A stretch of DNA of 64,000 nt from assembly GCA_900544345.1 (NCBI GenBank), contig UQUR01000002.1, forward strand, positions 143,500 to 207,499, given 5' to 3'. This DNA comes from an uncultured Sutterella sp. Its GTDB lineage: Bacteria > Pseudomonadota > Gammaproteobacteria > Burkholderiales > Burkholderiaceae_F. This document shows positions 35,078 through 43,162 of the stretch, piece by piece. The notes beneath the pieces were generated by a model that was not told the DNA's origin, searched no databases, and was given only the letters and a program-made list of their open reading frames with translations. How positions within the stretch are numbered: position 1 is the stretch's first letter; each line of letters begins with the position of its first letter. Both the position numbers and the translations under genes were made by a program.

Positions 35078-35695
35078 TTACTTTCTGTCTTTCTCGTACT
35101 GGCGCATAAGCTCATCAAAGCACTCATCGAGCAAGTCGATCGTCGATCGATTTAAAACCACTGTTTTTGTGTCCGGGAAAATTTCCATCGGATCACCAGT
35201 TGGAAGCTCGTCAATGTAGCGTCCACTGATCAATCGGATTACCGATGGGTTTTGAGCGTTAACCTCGAATGTTGTTCGTTTCTTTTGAAACGCCTCAAGC
35301 AAAATCTTTCGCTCTGCAACAGTCAAATAATTGAAATAACGAATATCACGCTCTAAAGCCTGACGCCTCTTCTGTATGGCTTTTTCCTCTGCGAGCTTTT
35401 GTGCCTGCCGAATCCTTTCCTCTTCAAGCTTTTTTGCTCGCTGGGCCCTTTCTTCTTCAAGCTTCTGGGCACGCCGGGCGAAATACTGATCCTTAAGCCA
35501 AACAATCAGCTGAACAATCAGCACGCTGATGGCAAAAGCTGCCGCCAGGTACAGCCACGTCTCATATTGTTGATGCAATGCCGCAAACCCATCAATAAAA
35601 GAGCCACCCAGGCAAATCACCAGCACAAAAACCAAGATGACCGCCGCCTTGTTGGCAGATAAAAACTCAAGCAGCACTTTGATCCAGTCGGTCAT
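35078..35695 (-). CDS. Superinfection exclusion protein B-like (SieB-like) membrane protein
   Basis: This 205-residue protein has two N-terminal membrane segments (about residues 17-35 and 48-68), a charged coiled coil built from repeats of about ten residues (RRAQKLEEER, RAKKLEEER, RQAQKLAEEK), and a soluble C-terminal domain (LTVAERKILLEAFQ) resembling the SieB family of Salmonella and lambda-like prophages. SieB aborts lytic growth of superinfecting phages. It has its own terminator downstream and another upstream, so it could be expressed separately in the lysogen. The family assignment is by resemblance. Confidence 0.6.
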   Translation of the reverse strand: MTDWIKVLLEFLSANKAAVILVFVLVICLGGSFIDGFAALHQQYETWLYLAAAFAISVLIVQLIVWLKDQYFARRAQKLEEERAQRAKKLEEERIRQAQKLAEEKAIQKRRQALERDIRYFNYLTVAERKILLEAFQKKRTTFEVNAQNPSVIRLISGRYIDELPTGDPMEIFPDTKTVVLNRSTIDLLDECFDELMRQYEKDRK

Positions 35696-35762
35696 TTACA
35701 AACCCTCAAAGCAGAACACTCTGAGGATTATCCCAAGTCGGCGGAAAAACCGAAAGAGCAAC

Positions 35763-35792
35763 AAAAAACCCGCGTTTTGGTGCGGGTCTTTT
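35763..35792 (-). terminator. Terminator downstream of the Q-like gene
   Basis: ACCCGC and GCGGGT pair around 8 bases and are followed by TTTTTT on the minus strand; a shorter T-run exists on the plus side. It lies between the Q-like gene and downstream genes, where an antiterminator would act. Confidence 0.7.
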
Positions 35793-35878
35793 GGTGTTTT
35801 CCGAGCTCTACTTGCAAGCTCTGCCAGATTCTAGCGTAACTATACGGATTTTTTGACACCAAATCAACAACGTTTTGT

Positions 35879-36223
35879 TTAGTTGCCCATTTTTTCATCA
35901 TATCTAATAGCAAACTCCTTTTCTGCTTCGAAAATCTTTCGATAGATGGTTCTACGATTTAATATCATTTTCTCAGCTACTTGATCCAGATCTCCACCGG
36001 GCGTCTCGCAGTAAACCATTCTGATGATTTCCTGATGCTCATTTTCGAGTTCTCTGACCACCTGATCAACTAAGAGCGAATCTTCATCAATTTTGACTCC
36101 GGCATCTTTACCGGAACCGGATCCCCCACCGACCTGGGAGAGCTGGATGCCTTTGATGTTTCCGCGGCCTTCGAGCCAGGCTGCCCAGCGTTGCAATTTT
36201 TGGCGTACCCACTTCAATCTCAT
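35879..36223 (-). CDS. Q-like late antiterminator / transcription activator
   Basis: This 114-residue protein has a C-terminal sigma-region-4-like helix-turn-helix (HQEIIRMVYCETPGGDLDQVAEKM followed by NRRTIYRKIFEAEKEFAIRY). It resembles phage antitermination Q/RinA-type regulators that turn on late genes. Its position after replication genes and before terminase, with a terminator just downstream, fits that role. Confidence 0.7.
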   Translation of the reverse strand: MRLKWVRQKLQRWAAWLEGRGNIKGIQLSQVGGGSGSGKDAGVKIDEDSLLVDQVVRELENEHQEIIRMVYCETPGGDLDQVAEKMILNRRTIYRKIFEAEKEFAIRYDEKMGN

Positions 36224-36245
36224 CGAAAAACTCCCTCAAAAGGTC

Positions 36246-36537
36246 TGTGCATAGTGTGTGCAGGGGGTGTGTAGGGTTTGTGCAGGGTCTTAATTCCCTT
36301 AACCGTTTGTTTTTAAAAGAGAAAAAGAAAACTGTGCATAGTGTGCAGGGTTTTGCGTTAAAAAACATTCGTATGCGCGCGTACCTGCGCGCGCGGGTAT
36401 GCGTGCGCATACGTGCGCGCCTGCGTAAACCCTGCACACCCTGCACACACTATCGTAAACCGTTGTTTTCATGGAATTTTCTCCACTTTCAAACCCTGCA
36501 CAAACCATGCACAAACCCTGCACAGACCCTGCACAAC
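36246..36537 (-). repeat. Inverted clusters of CCCTGCACA iterons, candidate replication origin
   Basis: Right cluster (plus-strand CCCTGCACA): 36430, 36439, 36494, 36505 (one mismatch), 36516 and 36527; the last four are spaced exactly 11 bases. Left cluster (inverted, TGTGCAGGG): 36257, 36268 (one mismatch), 36279 at 11-base spacing, and 36342. Between them lie A-rich DNA and an alternating purine-pyrimidine GC stretch (36373-36422). The cluster lies immediately after the primase-helicase gene. This is typical of an iteron origin, though a regulatory array is possible. Confidence 0.7.
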
Positions 36538-36557
36538 ACGTAGAATCCTGCATGTTA

Positions 36558-39044
36558 TTAACCTCCATAGCTGTGGTACTGCTGCCGGTTCTGCAGCATT
36601 TTCAACTGAAACGCCCGCACGCTGTCGGCCACTTCATTGGCATCCATCTGCTTTTCAACCGGGAAATAGACCGTCAGCATTCTCTTTTCCGTCACCAGAC
36701 CGGTGACGACCTTATCCGGGCCGTAATACTCGTTTTCTGGGTACAGATCGACCCGCCGGCGTTCGCTGCGCATCTTGCGGCCTAAGGCCGTCAGGAAAGC
36801 CGTCTGCGTCACCGGCCGCTCGTTGGTCTTTTTGCGCCACAAGTCATAGGCCGCATACAGATGAATGCCGGCCACGGGCCCGACGGGATAATCAAGCGAT
36901 TCGCTCAGCCAATCATCCAGGAAACGGGCATCAGAGGCTTTGCCAAGCGATTTAAGCGCCTGGTGAGCCTCTGTCTCAAGCACAGGCGTATCCGGCCCGA
37001 AATCCCCCAGATCGATGTGCAGCAGCCAGTCGTAAAACCCCTCAACGCCGCCGGCATCGACTTGCTCGGCCAAGTTTTTGAAGTACGTCTGATCGTGCTT
37101 GATGTCGTTGTAGATGACCATAAAGCGTCGATCGTACTCATCGAGCACAAGCGGCTGCAGCTCGTTTGAGAGAAACACGAAGTTTGTGAGATTCACCTCT
37201 TCGCGCGAATTGACGTACTTGCTCACCACCTGGTGATACTTGCCCGTGATCCACGTTTTGATGAGGTTTTTCTGCTTTCGGCGCTCGGCCGATGACACGA
37301 TTTCCTCACCGAGAATGAAGAGCTTCTGGCTCTGCCACGTGGTGTACTTGTCATCCATGATGTCCTGGTTGATCGTTCCCCCGTAGCGCCCGTAGATCTC
37401 GCGCATGACCACTTCAAACATGAAGCTTTTGCCGGTGCCCTCTTTGGCCCCATGCACCAGGAGAGCCTGGTGCATTTTCGCCCCGGGGTGCTGCAGGGGA
37501 TACGCCAACCACTTGGCCACCCACCAAAACACGTCGTCATCACGACCGCAAAGATCGAAAAGATTCTCAATGATGAGATCGCACGCCTTGCTGCTGTCAG
37601 GCTTCAGAGGCCAGCCGTCAAACATGTTGATGCAGCCCTCCGGCACGTTTCGCCCGGGCTCAAAGAGCAGCTGATCCTTCATGATCACGCGCCTGGCCGG
37701 GTTCTTTTTCCAGTTCTTAAACGTTTCATCGTCATAGCGATCTTTCAACGGCTGCGCGCCCACGAGCTCACGCAGCTCCGTGTCCCAATAGCCAACCGGA
37801 TAGACATACACAAGGTGCTCATTCATGCGCCGGATGCGCTGATCCATGAAGCCCGGCGCTTTCTCGGCCGCCTCGCGCGAAGCCAATGGCTTAAGGTCAT
37901 CGGCCTTGAGCTGTTCGGCCGCAACCTCAAGGCCTTCGGCCTGGGCGAGGTCATTGAAGTCGCTGCCGGTCGAATCCTTTGCTTTGAACTGAGGAAACAC
38001 CACGCAGCAACGGTGTTTGCGTGCGGCCTCCATGGCCTTGCTCTTGCCCGCATTGACAAAGGAGAGCTTTTTCGTGACCTTGCGCCCCTTTTCGACGTAT
38101 CGGGCATAACCAAAGACACCCAGCACGCCATCCGTGAGACGCTTAAAGCACTTATAGGCCACCTCGCCCTTTTCAGGATGCGTAAAGGTCTCCTCCGGAT
38201 CTTTAGCGCTTGATGTTACAACCGGCGTCACGCCAAAGGTCTTTTCAAAAAATTCCTTGGCGCGCTTGACGCAAAAGTGATCATCGTCGCCGGCAATCAC
38301 CACCTTGGCCTGATCGTACTTTTTGCGCACGGTCGCGGTCACGCTGTCCAGATTGCCGGCATTGAAGGCCACCACCACGGGCGCTCCCGTAGCTTCATGC
38401 ACGGAGCACCCGGTGGCGTAGCCCTCCACCACGTAGATGAGGTCCGGGCGCGAGTCGAAATCTCCAATTTTCATGTACGCGCCGGCAATTTGGCTGCCGA
38501 GCATGAACGTTTTATCCCGCCCATCCTCATCTTTGACCGGAGAGATCGTCTGCAGGCCAACAAGCTGGCCGGCTCTGAACATCGGCACCAAAAGCTGATC
38601 ATTGAGCTGCCTGGCACCGTAGGGCTTGATCCCCTTGCGTGTCAAGTAGCCCTGCTTGCCGTCAACATCGTGGCCCATTTTCCAAAGCCTCGCGGCACGT
38701 GCGGCAGCTTCGGCAGCCATGGCTTGACGGTCTTTCTCAAATTGTTCTGCCGCTTTCTTGGCAAATTCCTTGGCCTCGGCCTTTTCCTCGGCGGTAAAAG
38801 TTTCCTTGCCTGGCTTGATGAGGTAGCTCTCGGTACGGATCCCGAAGCTGCCGGAATAAAACACGCGGCCCTTGAGCGTTCGATTTTCATAGATCCTGTA
38901 CCAGGCGCTTTTTTTCTTGGATCTCTGGCCCTCCGGACGAAACCGGTCATAGCCGGGCGCGGTCACGTGCAGCTGGTGGCGCTCCGGGACAAAGATCCCT
39001 ACTTCGGCCATTTGCCGAGCAATGTCGTCAAAACTAGAAGCCAT
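36558..39044 (-). CDS. Phage primase-helicase (TOPRIM plus SF3-like/DUF5906 helicase)
   Basis: This 828-residue replication protein would prime and unwind phage DNA. The N-terminal third carries a TOPRIM domain (YVVEGYATGCSVHE, then AGDDDHF). The C-terminal part is a P-loop helicase with HGAKEGTGKSFMFE as Walker A and FILGEEI as Walker B. This layout is known from P4-type and DUF5906 proteins. It lies next to the iteron cluster, its likely origin, and its start overlaps the Rha-like gene by 11 bases. Confidence 0.88.
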   Translation of the reverse strand: MASSFDDIARQMAEVGIFVPERHQLHVTAPGYDRFRPEGQRSKKKSAWYRIYENRTLKGRVFYSGSFGIRTESYLIKPGKETFTAEEKAEAKEFAKKAAEQFEKDRQAMAAEAAARAARLWKMGHDVDGKQGYLTRKGIKPYGARQLNDQLLVPMFRAGQLVGLQTISPVKDEDGRDKTFMLGSQIAGAYMKIGDFDSRPDLIYVVEGYATGCSVHEATGAPVVVAFNAGNLDSVTATVRKKYDQAKVVIAGDDDHFCVKRAKEFFEKTFGVTPVVTSSAKDPEETFTHPEKGEVAYKCFKRLTDGVLGVFGYARYVEKGRKVTKKLSFVNAGKSKAMEAARKHRCCVVFPQFKAKDSTGSDFNDLAQAEGLEVAAEQLKADDLKPLASREAAEKAPGFMDQRIRRMNEHLVYVYPVGYWDTELRELVGAQPLKDRYDDETFKNWKKNPARRVIMKDQLLFEPGRNVPEGCINMFDGWPLKPDSSKACDLIIENLFDLCGRDDDVFWWVAKWLAYPLQHPGAKMHQALLVHGAKEGTGKSFMFEVVMREIYGRYGGTINQDIMDDKYTTWQSQKLFILGEEIVSSAERRKQKNLIKTWITGKYHQVVSKYVNSREEVNLTNFVFLSNELQPLVLDEYDRRFMVIYNDIKHDQTYFKNLAEQVDAGGVEGFYDWLLHIDLGDFGPDTPVLETEAHQALKSLGKASDARFLDDWLSESLDYPVGPVAGIHLYAAYDLWRKKTNERPVTQTAFLTALGRKMRSERRRVDLYPENEYYGPDKVVTGLVTEKRMLTVYFPVEKQMDANEVADSVRAFQLKMLQNRQQYHSYGG

Positions 39045-40335
39045 GATCTGCCTCCCTGTTCAAACGACGAAACACCGCGTCAGAGATCTGACGCACCATT
39101 GAGAGATCAAAGGCGTTTTTCTTGCCCTCAATGCGCTCGAGCAATTCCTCTTCAGTAAGCACCATGGTGCGCGAAGTCAAGCGCACGGCCGTCACCGAGT
39201 CGCCTTCAATCGTCACCAAGGCCTTACGGGCAAAGCTGTCGCTCGTTCTGGCGACAAAATCGAGCTGCCGATCACGCTCGGCCTGATCCTTGATGTCAAA
39301 TTCCATCAAATAGGCACGCGTGTGCTTGAGATCTTTGATACCTTTCCAGCCGGCCACCATGACCGTGAAAACGTCGCGCCCAATCAGATAGCCCGGCTCA
39401 TCCCACTGCGGCCAGCTGATGATCTTGTCGGTTCCATCATCGACACTGATGCCCAGCGCTGCAGCCGCCTTTTGCGCGGCCTCAGCCACTGCCTCAGGCG
39501 TTTTGCCGTAGTAAAACGCCACATCCTGCGTTGTGGTCATGGCCGTATTGTCCTCAATGCGGACAATGGGGCGAGCGAGCTCATTGAGCACCACCTCCTG
39601 CGGATGATCCACATAGTCGTATCGGCGAATGTTCTCCAGGAGCGGATCAAAACGCTTGCAAAAGCGCACCAGCTCCTCATTTTCACCGTAGTAGTCACGG
39701 ATGATGGCCACAAGGCCCGGCTTGTCGATCGTGCAGTAGTGCTGCGTAACGGTTTTGCCATCCACCGTCCGGGAGCGAGTCTTGAGCTCAAAGCGCCTGA
39801 GCATGTAGGGGTGCTGCCGCACATACTCCGAGACGTTTTCCATAAACTCTTTGTGATTGATCCCGAAGTAGTCGCAAACCGTGAAGCTCTCCACATCCAC
39901 ACGGGTGCCGTAGAGATTGATTTCGACCGCGGGGCTTTCTACCCCAAGCAAAGGCTTCGCAGACGCGCGAAGAGTTGAGGCCTCGAGCTTATTGAAGGCG
40001 TCGATATAGGACCACTTGAAAGCTTGAGCCTTGGCCCCGGTGAAGCCCATGGCCAAAAACGTAAAGCCGTCGCGTGTGAGGCGATAGGCTTTGGATTTGA
40101 TTTTGGTGCCGGGCTGCAGCGGACTTTCGCGCTCGACTTCTGTCTGCGCAAAATTGCGCAGACGGTCGTCAGGCATTGAGGTGAGTAGCTTTTCGATTGC
40201 CCTAAGGACATCACGATGGCGTTTGCCAAAATAGGCAGCCACGTCCGTTGAAAGCGTTGTAGGAATGTCGTCAACGAGTGTGACGATGGGTGCCGAGAGT
40301 GTAGCCACACTCTGGGATTGCAATTTGGCCGTCAT
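39034..40335 (-). CDS. Rha-family regulatory protein with three tandem Rha-like units
   Basis: This 433-residue protein starts with a Rha domain (VAAYFGKRHRDVLRAIEK and YRLTRDGFTFLAMGFTG). Two further regions repeat its pattern: VCDYFGINHKEFMENVSEYV with CTIDKPGLVAIIRDYYG, and VAFYYGKTPEAVAEAAQKA with YLIGRDVFTVMVAGWKG. Rha proteins are phage regulators that hinder growth in some hosts. The ATG at 40335 is preceded by GGAGG and overlaps the stop of the previous frame (ATGA). It belongs to the early leftward operon. Confidence 0.8.
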   Translation of the reverse strand: MTAKLQSQSVATLSAPIVTLVDDIPTTLSTDVAAYFGKRHRDVLRAIEKLLTSMPDDRLRNFAQTEVERESPLQPGTKIKSKAYRLTRDGFTFLAMGFTGAKAQAFKWSYIDAFNKLEASTLRASAKPLLGVESPAVEINLYGTRVDVESFTVCDYFGINHKEFMENVSEYVRQHPYMLRRFELKTRSRTVDGKTVTQHYCTIDKPGLVAIIRDYYGENEELVRFCKRFDPLLENIRRYDYVDHPQEVVLNELARPIVRIEDNTAMTTTQDVAFYYGKTPEAVAEAAQKAAAALGISVDDGTDKIISWPQWDEPGYLIGRDVFTVMVAGWKGIKDLKHTRAYLMEFDIKDQAERDRQLDFVARTSDSFARKALVTIEGDSVTAVRLTSRTMVLTEEELLERIEGKKNAFDLSMVRQISDAVFRRLNREADHGF

Positions 40336-40643
40336 AGCGACCTCCACGAGAATGATTTAAACACCTCGCTTCCGACGCCAATCGGGTGAGCGAGGTCCTG
40401 CAGGTTGGCGTACCGCCTCGTGGAAACGGCGCATCTTTCGATGCCCCGCAAGCCTCGCTCATAAGAGACTTTTGCCCTGGCAAGACCAGAGCCAACGCGC
40501 GCAGACAACAAAAAACCGCATATCACGTTTTTTCTGCGGCTGCACGCCACGAAGTTCGGGACGCCAATCCCGATCTGCTTTTTACTTGCAGACGAAGTGA
40601 TTATGCGGCAAACGCCGAGAGAATGCAAGCTGCGCGCGGGCAT
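40332..40643 (-). CDS. Small early phage protein of unknown function between cro and rha
   Basis: This 103-residue basic protein starts behind GGGGAG 3 bases after the Cro-like gene and ends with an ATGA overlap with the Rha gene, so translation coupling supports it as a real gene. It is rich in serine, arginine and cysteine and has no membrane segment. Small Ash/Icd-type proteins occupy such early positions in other prophages, and QIGIGVPNF vaguely recalls them, but I cannot establish homology. Confidence 0.55.
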   Translation of the reverse strand: MPARSLHSLGVCRIITSSASKKQIGIGVPNFVACSRRKNVICGFLLSARVGSGLARAKVSYERGLRGIERCAVSTRRYANLQDLAHPIGVGSEVFKSFSWRSL

Positions 40644-40645
40644 AA

Positions 40646-40900
40646 TCAAGCTCCCCGAGCGGTTACGACCGTCACGGAAACGCCTTCGGTCGATCTATGG
40701 GTTGATGCACTGCGCATCAAAAAGATCTCCGGGTAGCGCACGACAACGCTGCCAGGCACATAGCCGCGCCTGACCCAGTTCTGCACGCACTGCTGCGTGA
40801 CAGACAACTGCCGTGCAAAAGCAATTTGGCTGCCCAGGCGCTCAATCTCACTCATCATGAGCTTGTAGGCGGCCACTTCAACAGGAGATGGCGTTTTCAT
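40646..40900 (-). CDS. Cro/YdaS-like DNA-binding protein
   Basis: This 84-residue protein has a helix-turn-helix (LGSQIAFARQLSVTQQCVQNWVRRG) of the YdaS/Cro type, in which the last helix would read operator DNA. It is divergent from the CI-like repressor, as expected for a Cro gene heading the early leftward operon. The ATG at 40900 is chosen because an earlier start at 40981 would cross the presumed operator region. The C-terminal tail after residue 60 is variable. Confidence 0.75.
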   Translation of the reverse strand: MKTPSPVEVAAYKLMMSEIERLGSQIAFARQLSVTQQCVQNWVRRGYVPGSVVVRYPEIFLMRSASTHRSTEGVSVTVVTARGA

Positions 40901-40932
40901 ATAATTTTTGTTGATCGCTAAAATTGGATTCC

Positions 40933-40957
40933 GTGTATTATTTTTCGAAATATACAC
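40933..40957. promoter_or_regulatory. Candidate repressor operator in the cI-cro intergenic region
   Basis: GTGTAT and ATACAC are inverted repeats with a 13-base AT-rich centre containing TTTCGAAA. The 25-base element lies between the divergent Cro- and CI-like genes, where CI/Cro operators are expected. Confidence 0.5.
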
Positions 40958-41025
40958 TTCCTCGAAAGCAAAAGCCAACAAAAGGCAATCACAAAAATTT
41001 GTAGTATCGGATAGGAAAACTTACA

Positions 41026-41646
41026 ATGACCCGCATGACTAATACCACTAGCATCATTGATCGGCTCCTAAAGCTTGCGGATAGCAAGGGCATCACGCAA
41101 AAGCAGCTCGCAAAGAGCATCGGAGTCAATCCTCAAACCATCACAAACTGGAAAGCCCGATCGGACGGGAAAGCAACATCAATCCCGGCAGATAAGCTTG
41201 CACTCTGCGCCCAGCTCCTAGGCTGCTCGGCCGACTACCTGCTGGGGCTGACCACTCTGCAAAACATCAACGTGCCGATTCAGGCCATTACCATCCGCAC
41301 CGACAGCCAGCTCCTCGGCAAAGAGGATCCCAACAAGGTCGCGGGCATTTTGATTTCCACGCATTATTTTTCGGCCAAAGCCTTTGGCTACATTGTCCAA
41401 GACGAGAGCTCAACACCGACATTTAAGCCCGGCGACGAAATCATTGTTGATCCGGACATCCCTCCGGTGCCGGGCTCGCATGTGCTCGCCATCGTGGATG
41501 GCGCGGTTTACCTCAGAAAGTTCCGCAGCCCCCGCATCAGCAAGATCTCGCTATTTGCCATCAACCTCGACTACCCCAGCTTTGAGGAACCGGAAAACCA
41601 AATCACCATCCTCGGCACCGTTGTCGAACACCGCAACCACCAGTAA
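41026..41646 (+). CDS. CI-like phage repressor (HTH plus S24 peptidase domain)
   Basis: This 206-residue protein would maintain lysogeny. The N-terminal XRE helix-turn-helix is clear (ITQKQLAKSIGVNPQTITNWK). The C-terminal half is a LexA/CI-type S24 domain: the serine is in DESSTPTFKPGDEIIVDP and the catalytic lysine probably in VYLRKF. Self-cleavage during the SOS response would induce the phage. The ATG at 41026 has TAGGA upstream. It diverges from the Cro-like gene and ends at a terminator. Confidence 0.9.
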   Translation: MTRMTNTTSIIDRLLKLADSKGITQKQLAKSIGVNPQTITNWKARSDGKATSIPADKLALCAQLLGCSADYLLGLTTLQNINVPIQAITIRTDSQLLGKEDPNKVAGILISTHYFSAKAFGYIVQDESSTPTFKPGDEIIVDPDIPPVPGSHVLAIVDGAVYLRKFRSPRISKISLFAINLDYPSFEEPENQITILGTVVEHRNHQ

Positions 41647-41661
41647 CCCCTTCTCTACCGC

Positions 41662-41690
41662 GGGCGATCGCTCTTGATCGCCCTTTTCTT
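41662..41690 (+). terminator. Terminator after the CI-like repressor
   Basis: GGGCGATC and GATCGCCC form an 8-bp stem around 6 bases, followed by TTTTCTTTT. It separates cI from the small genes downstream. Confidence 0.8.
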
Positions 41691-41806
41691 TTCCGCAATC
41701 ACACTTTTTCGTGCTCGCGATTCGCCAAAAGCGAAATTTTGCGCTAAGATAAAAATCAACATTTTTCGTTTTTCGTTATTCACGTTTTTAACTTGTGGAT
41801 TTACAA

Positions 41807-42061
41807 ATGCTTTTTCAACTGAATGCATCCGGCCGCGAGACCGTCAAAATCTTTTTGCACGCCAAGTGCCGCACCAAGCCATCGGCAAAGATGGTCGAAC
41901 AGTGGTTTATCGCTGCTGAGGCGAGCTTTAACAACGCCAAAAAGTACCTCCCCGAGCGCGCCATCCCTCAAGCCTCGGTCATGCTCGATGGGAGCATATC
42001 GATCACCGGCGGTGCAGAGCTTTTGATTTTGCAAAGCTCGCACTTCACTCAAGTTTCTTAA
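41807..42061 (+). CDS. Small phage protein, unknown
   Basis: This 84-residue protein starts MLFQLNASGRETVKIFLHAK and is mixed alpha/beta with no membrane segment. The ATG at 41807 is used; GTG at 41795 is an alternative, and the ribosome binding site is weak. It is first in a set of four small plus-strand genes downstream of the repressor. No function is recognised. Confidence 0.55.
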   Translation: MLFQLNASGRETVKIFLHAKCRTKPSAKMVEQWFIAAEASFNNAKKYLPERAIPQASVMLDGSISITGGAELLILQSSHFTQVS

Positions 42062-42106
42062 ATTCAAACCGGACACCGCTCGCGTGTCCGGACAATGGAG
42101 CCCAAC

Positions 42107-42502
42107 ATGACAAAACGAATCGAACCAACCGTGAAAATCCCAACATCGCTTCTGGCCGACATTTGCAGTGTCATTGACTACCACTACGGCATGGCAGGCG
42201 ATTACGGCCTGAGCAAAGGAGACGAAAAGCAGCTTGAGAACCTGCTCGCACGCTGTGAAGAGGCTCTGCTCAAATCCGAGGAGCCTGAAGAGGAAAGCGG
42301 TGAGGCGTGTCAGGTGATCATCATCACCGAGCGCGAAGAGTTTCGCGCGATCAAGCGCGAGATCGCTGACAACCAGAGCGCCATGGTCGAAAACGTGACG
42401 GATTTCGAAAAGACCAAAAAGATCAGTACCACGCTTGATGAGTTGTATTCCCAACTCGGCGTGCTCTGCGCAAACCACTGCGTGGAAACCTGGATTAGAT
42501 GA
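42107..42502 (+). CDS. Small acidic phage protein, unknown
   Basis: This 131-residue acidic, helical protein has a glutamate-rich middle (SEEPEEESGEA). The ATG at 42107 follows ATGGAG, which serves as ribosome binding site; the ATG at 42095 is part of it. The next gene starts 7 bases after its stop. No family is recognised. Confidence 0.6.
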   Translation: MTKRIEPTVKIPTSLLADICSVIDYHYGMAGDYGLSKGDEKQLENLLARCEEALLKSEEPEEESGEACQVIIITEREEFRAIKREIADNQSAMVENVTDFEKTKKISTTLDELYSQLGVLCANHCVETWIR

Positions 42503-42509
42503 GGCCGTC

Positions 42510-42755
42510 ATGAGTTGGCAGCGCATCAAAAATCCGGTTTTGCCCTGCGGCGAGATCCTTGAAGTTTTCCAAAACTCAAAGGTGTTTTTCGTCATCCGGA
42601 TCAAAACCGATGCCGGATACGCCTTCGAAGTGAGCGAGCGCTTTGTCAACGTGATCCCGGAGCGCCGCCAGGAGGCCGTCTGCAGGCTCAATCCGGAACA
42701 GTTCAAACGGTGGCTTGAAGGCTGCTACTGGCGCTACTTCAATCGGCCGGAATAA
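42510..42755 (+). CDS. Small phage protein, unknown
   Basis: This 81-residue protein starts MSWQRIKNPVLPCGEILEVF and has a beta-rich core (KVFFVIRIKTDAGYAFEV). The ATG at 42510 follows GATGAGG. The frame is open upstream, but the upstream residues are the antisense-like shadow of the previous gene. It sits between two other small genes in the same operon. The function is unknown. Confidence 0.6.
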   Translation: MSWQRIKNPVLPCGEILEVFQNSKVFFVIRIKTDAGYAFEVSERFVNVIPERRQEAVCRLNPEQFKRWLEGCYWRYFNRPE

Positions 42756-42764
42756 GGAGAGACC

Positions 42765-43127
42765 ATGGAAAGCACAAACGAAATGATGGCTCGCGCCAAG
42801 GCGGTGGCCGCTGTGAAAGCTCAGGATTTTCCGGAATACGGCCAGCTCTTTTGGGATCGGCCAACGGTGGCCAAGGTGCTCGGAATCGGTCAATCGACCG
42901 TCACCTTTCTGACTCACGCAGAGCCGACGTTCCCTAAGCCCATCAAGATCTCAAACGCTACGCGCTGGAAGGCTATAGAGGTGATTGCCTGGGCAAACGC
43001 CGTACAGACCAACAGCTACGAGATCACCGGGCCGATCACTCCGAGCGCCAAGAACACGAAAAAAATAAACCGGCAGCCGGAGCCGCCGGAGTTCATAAAA
43101 AGAGCCATGCGAAAACGGGTCGCATGA
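42765..43127 (+). CDS. AlpA/excisionase-like DNA-binding protein
   Basis: This 120-residue protein has a MerR-like winged-helix core (DRPTVAKVLGIGQSTVTFLTH, PTFPKPIKISNATRWK), the pattern of AlpA-type regulators and phage excisionases. It has a good AAGGAGA ribosome binding site and is near the right end of the prophage. A role as Xis directing integrase to excision is plausible; an early regulator is the alternative. Confidence 0.7.
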   Translation: MESTNEMMARAKAVAAVKAQDFPEYGQLFWDRPTVAKVLGIGQSTVTFLTHAEPTFPKPIKISNATRWKAIEVIAWANAVQTNSYEITGPITPSAKNTKKINRQPEPPEFIKRAMRKRVA

Positions 43128-43162
43128 AGCGATTAAGGGCACCAGCGCGGTGCCCTTTCTTA

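Noticed and set aside
36246..36537. CRISPR array
   Set aside because: Repeat unit is 9 bases with 11-base period, in both orientations and without spacers of CRISPR length; no cas genes in the window.
36247..36568. Cysteine-rich frames on both strands over the iterons
   Set aside because: Their repeated Cys and Val residues simply reflect the tandem repeats; no ribosome binding sites and both strands look equally open.
38277..39158. 293-residue plus-strand frame
   Set aside because: Antisense shadow of the primase-helicase gene.
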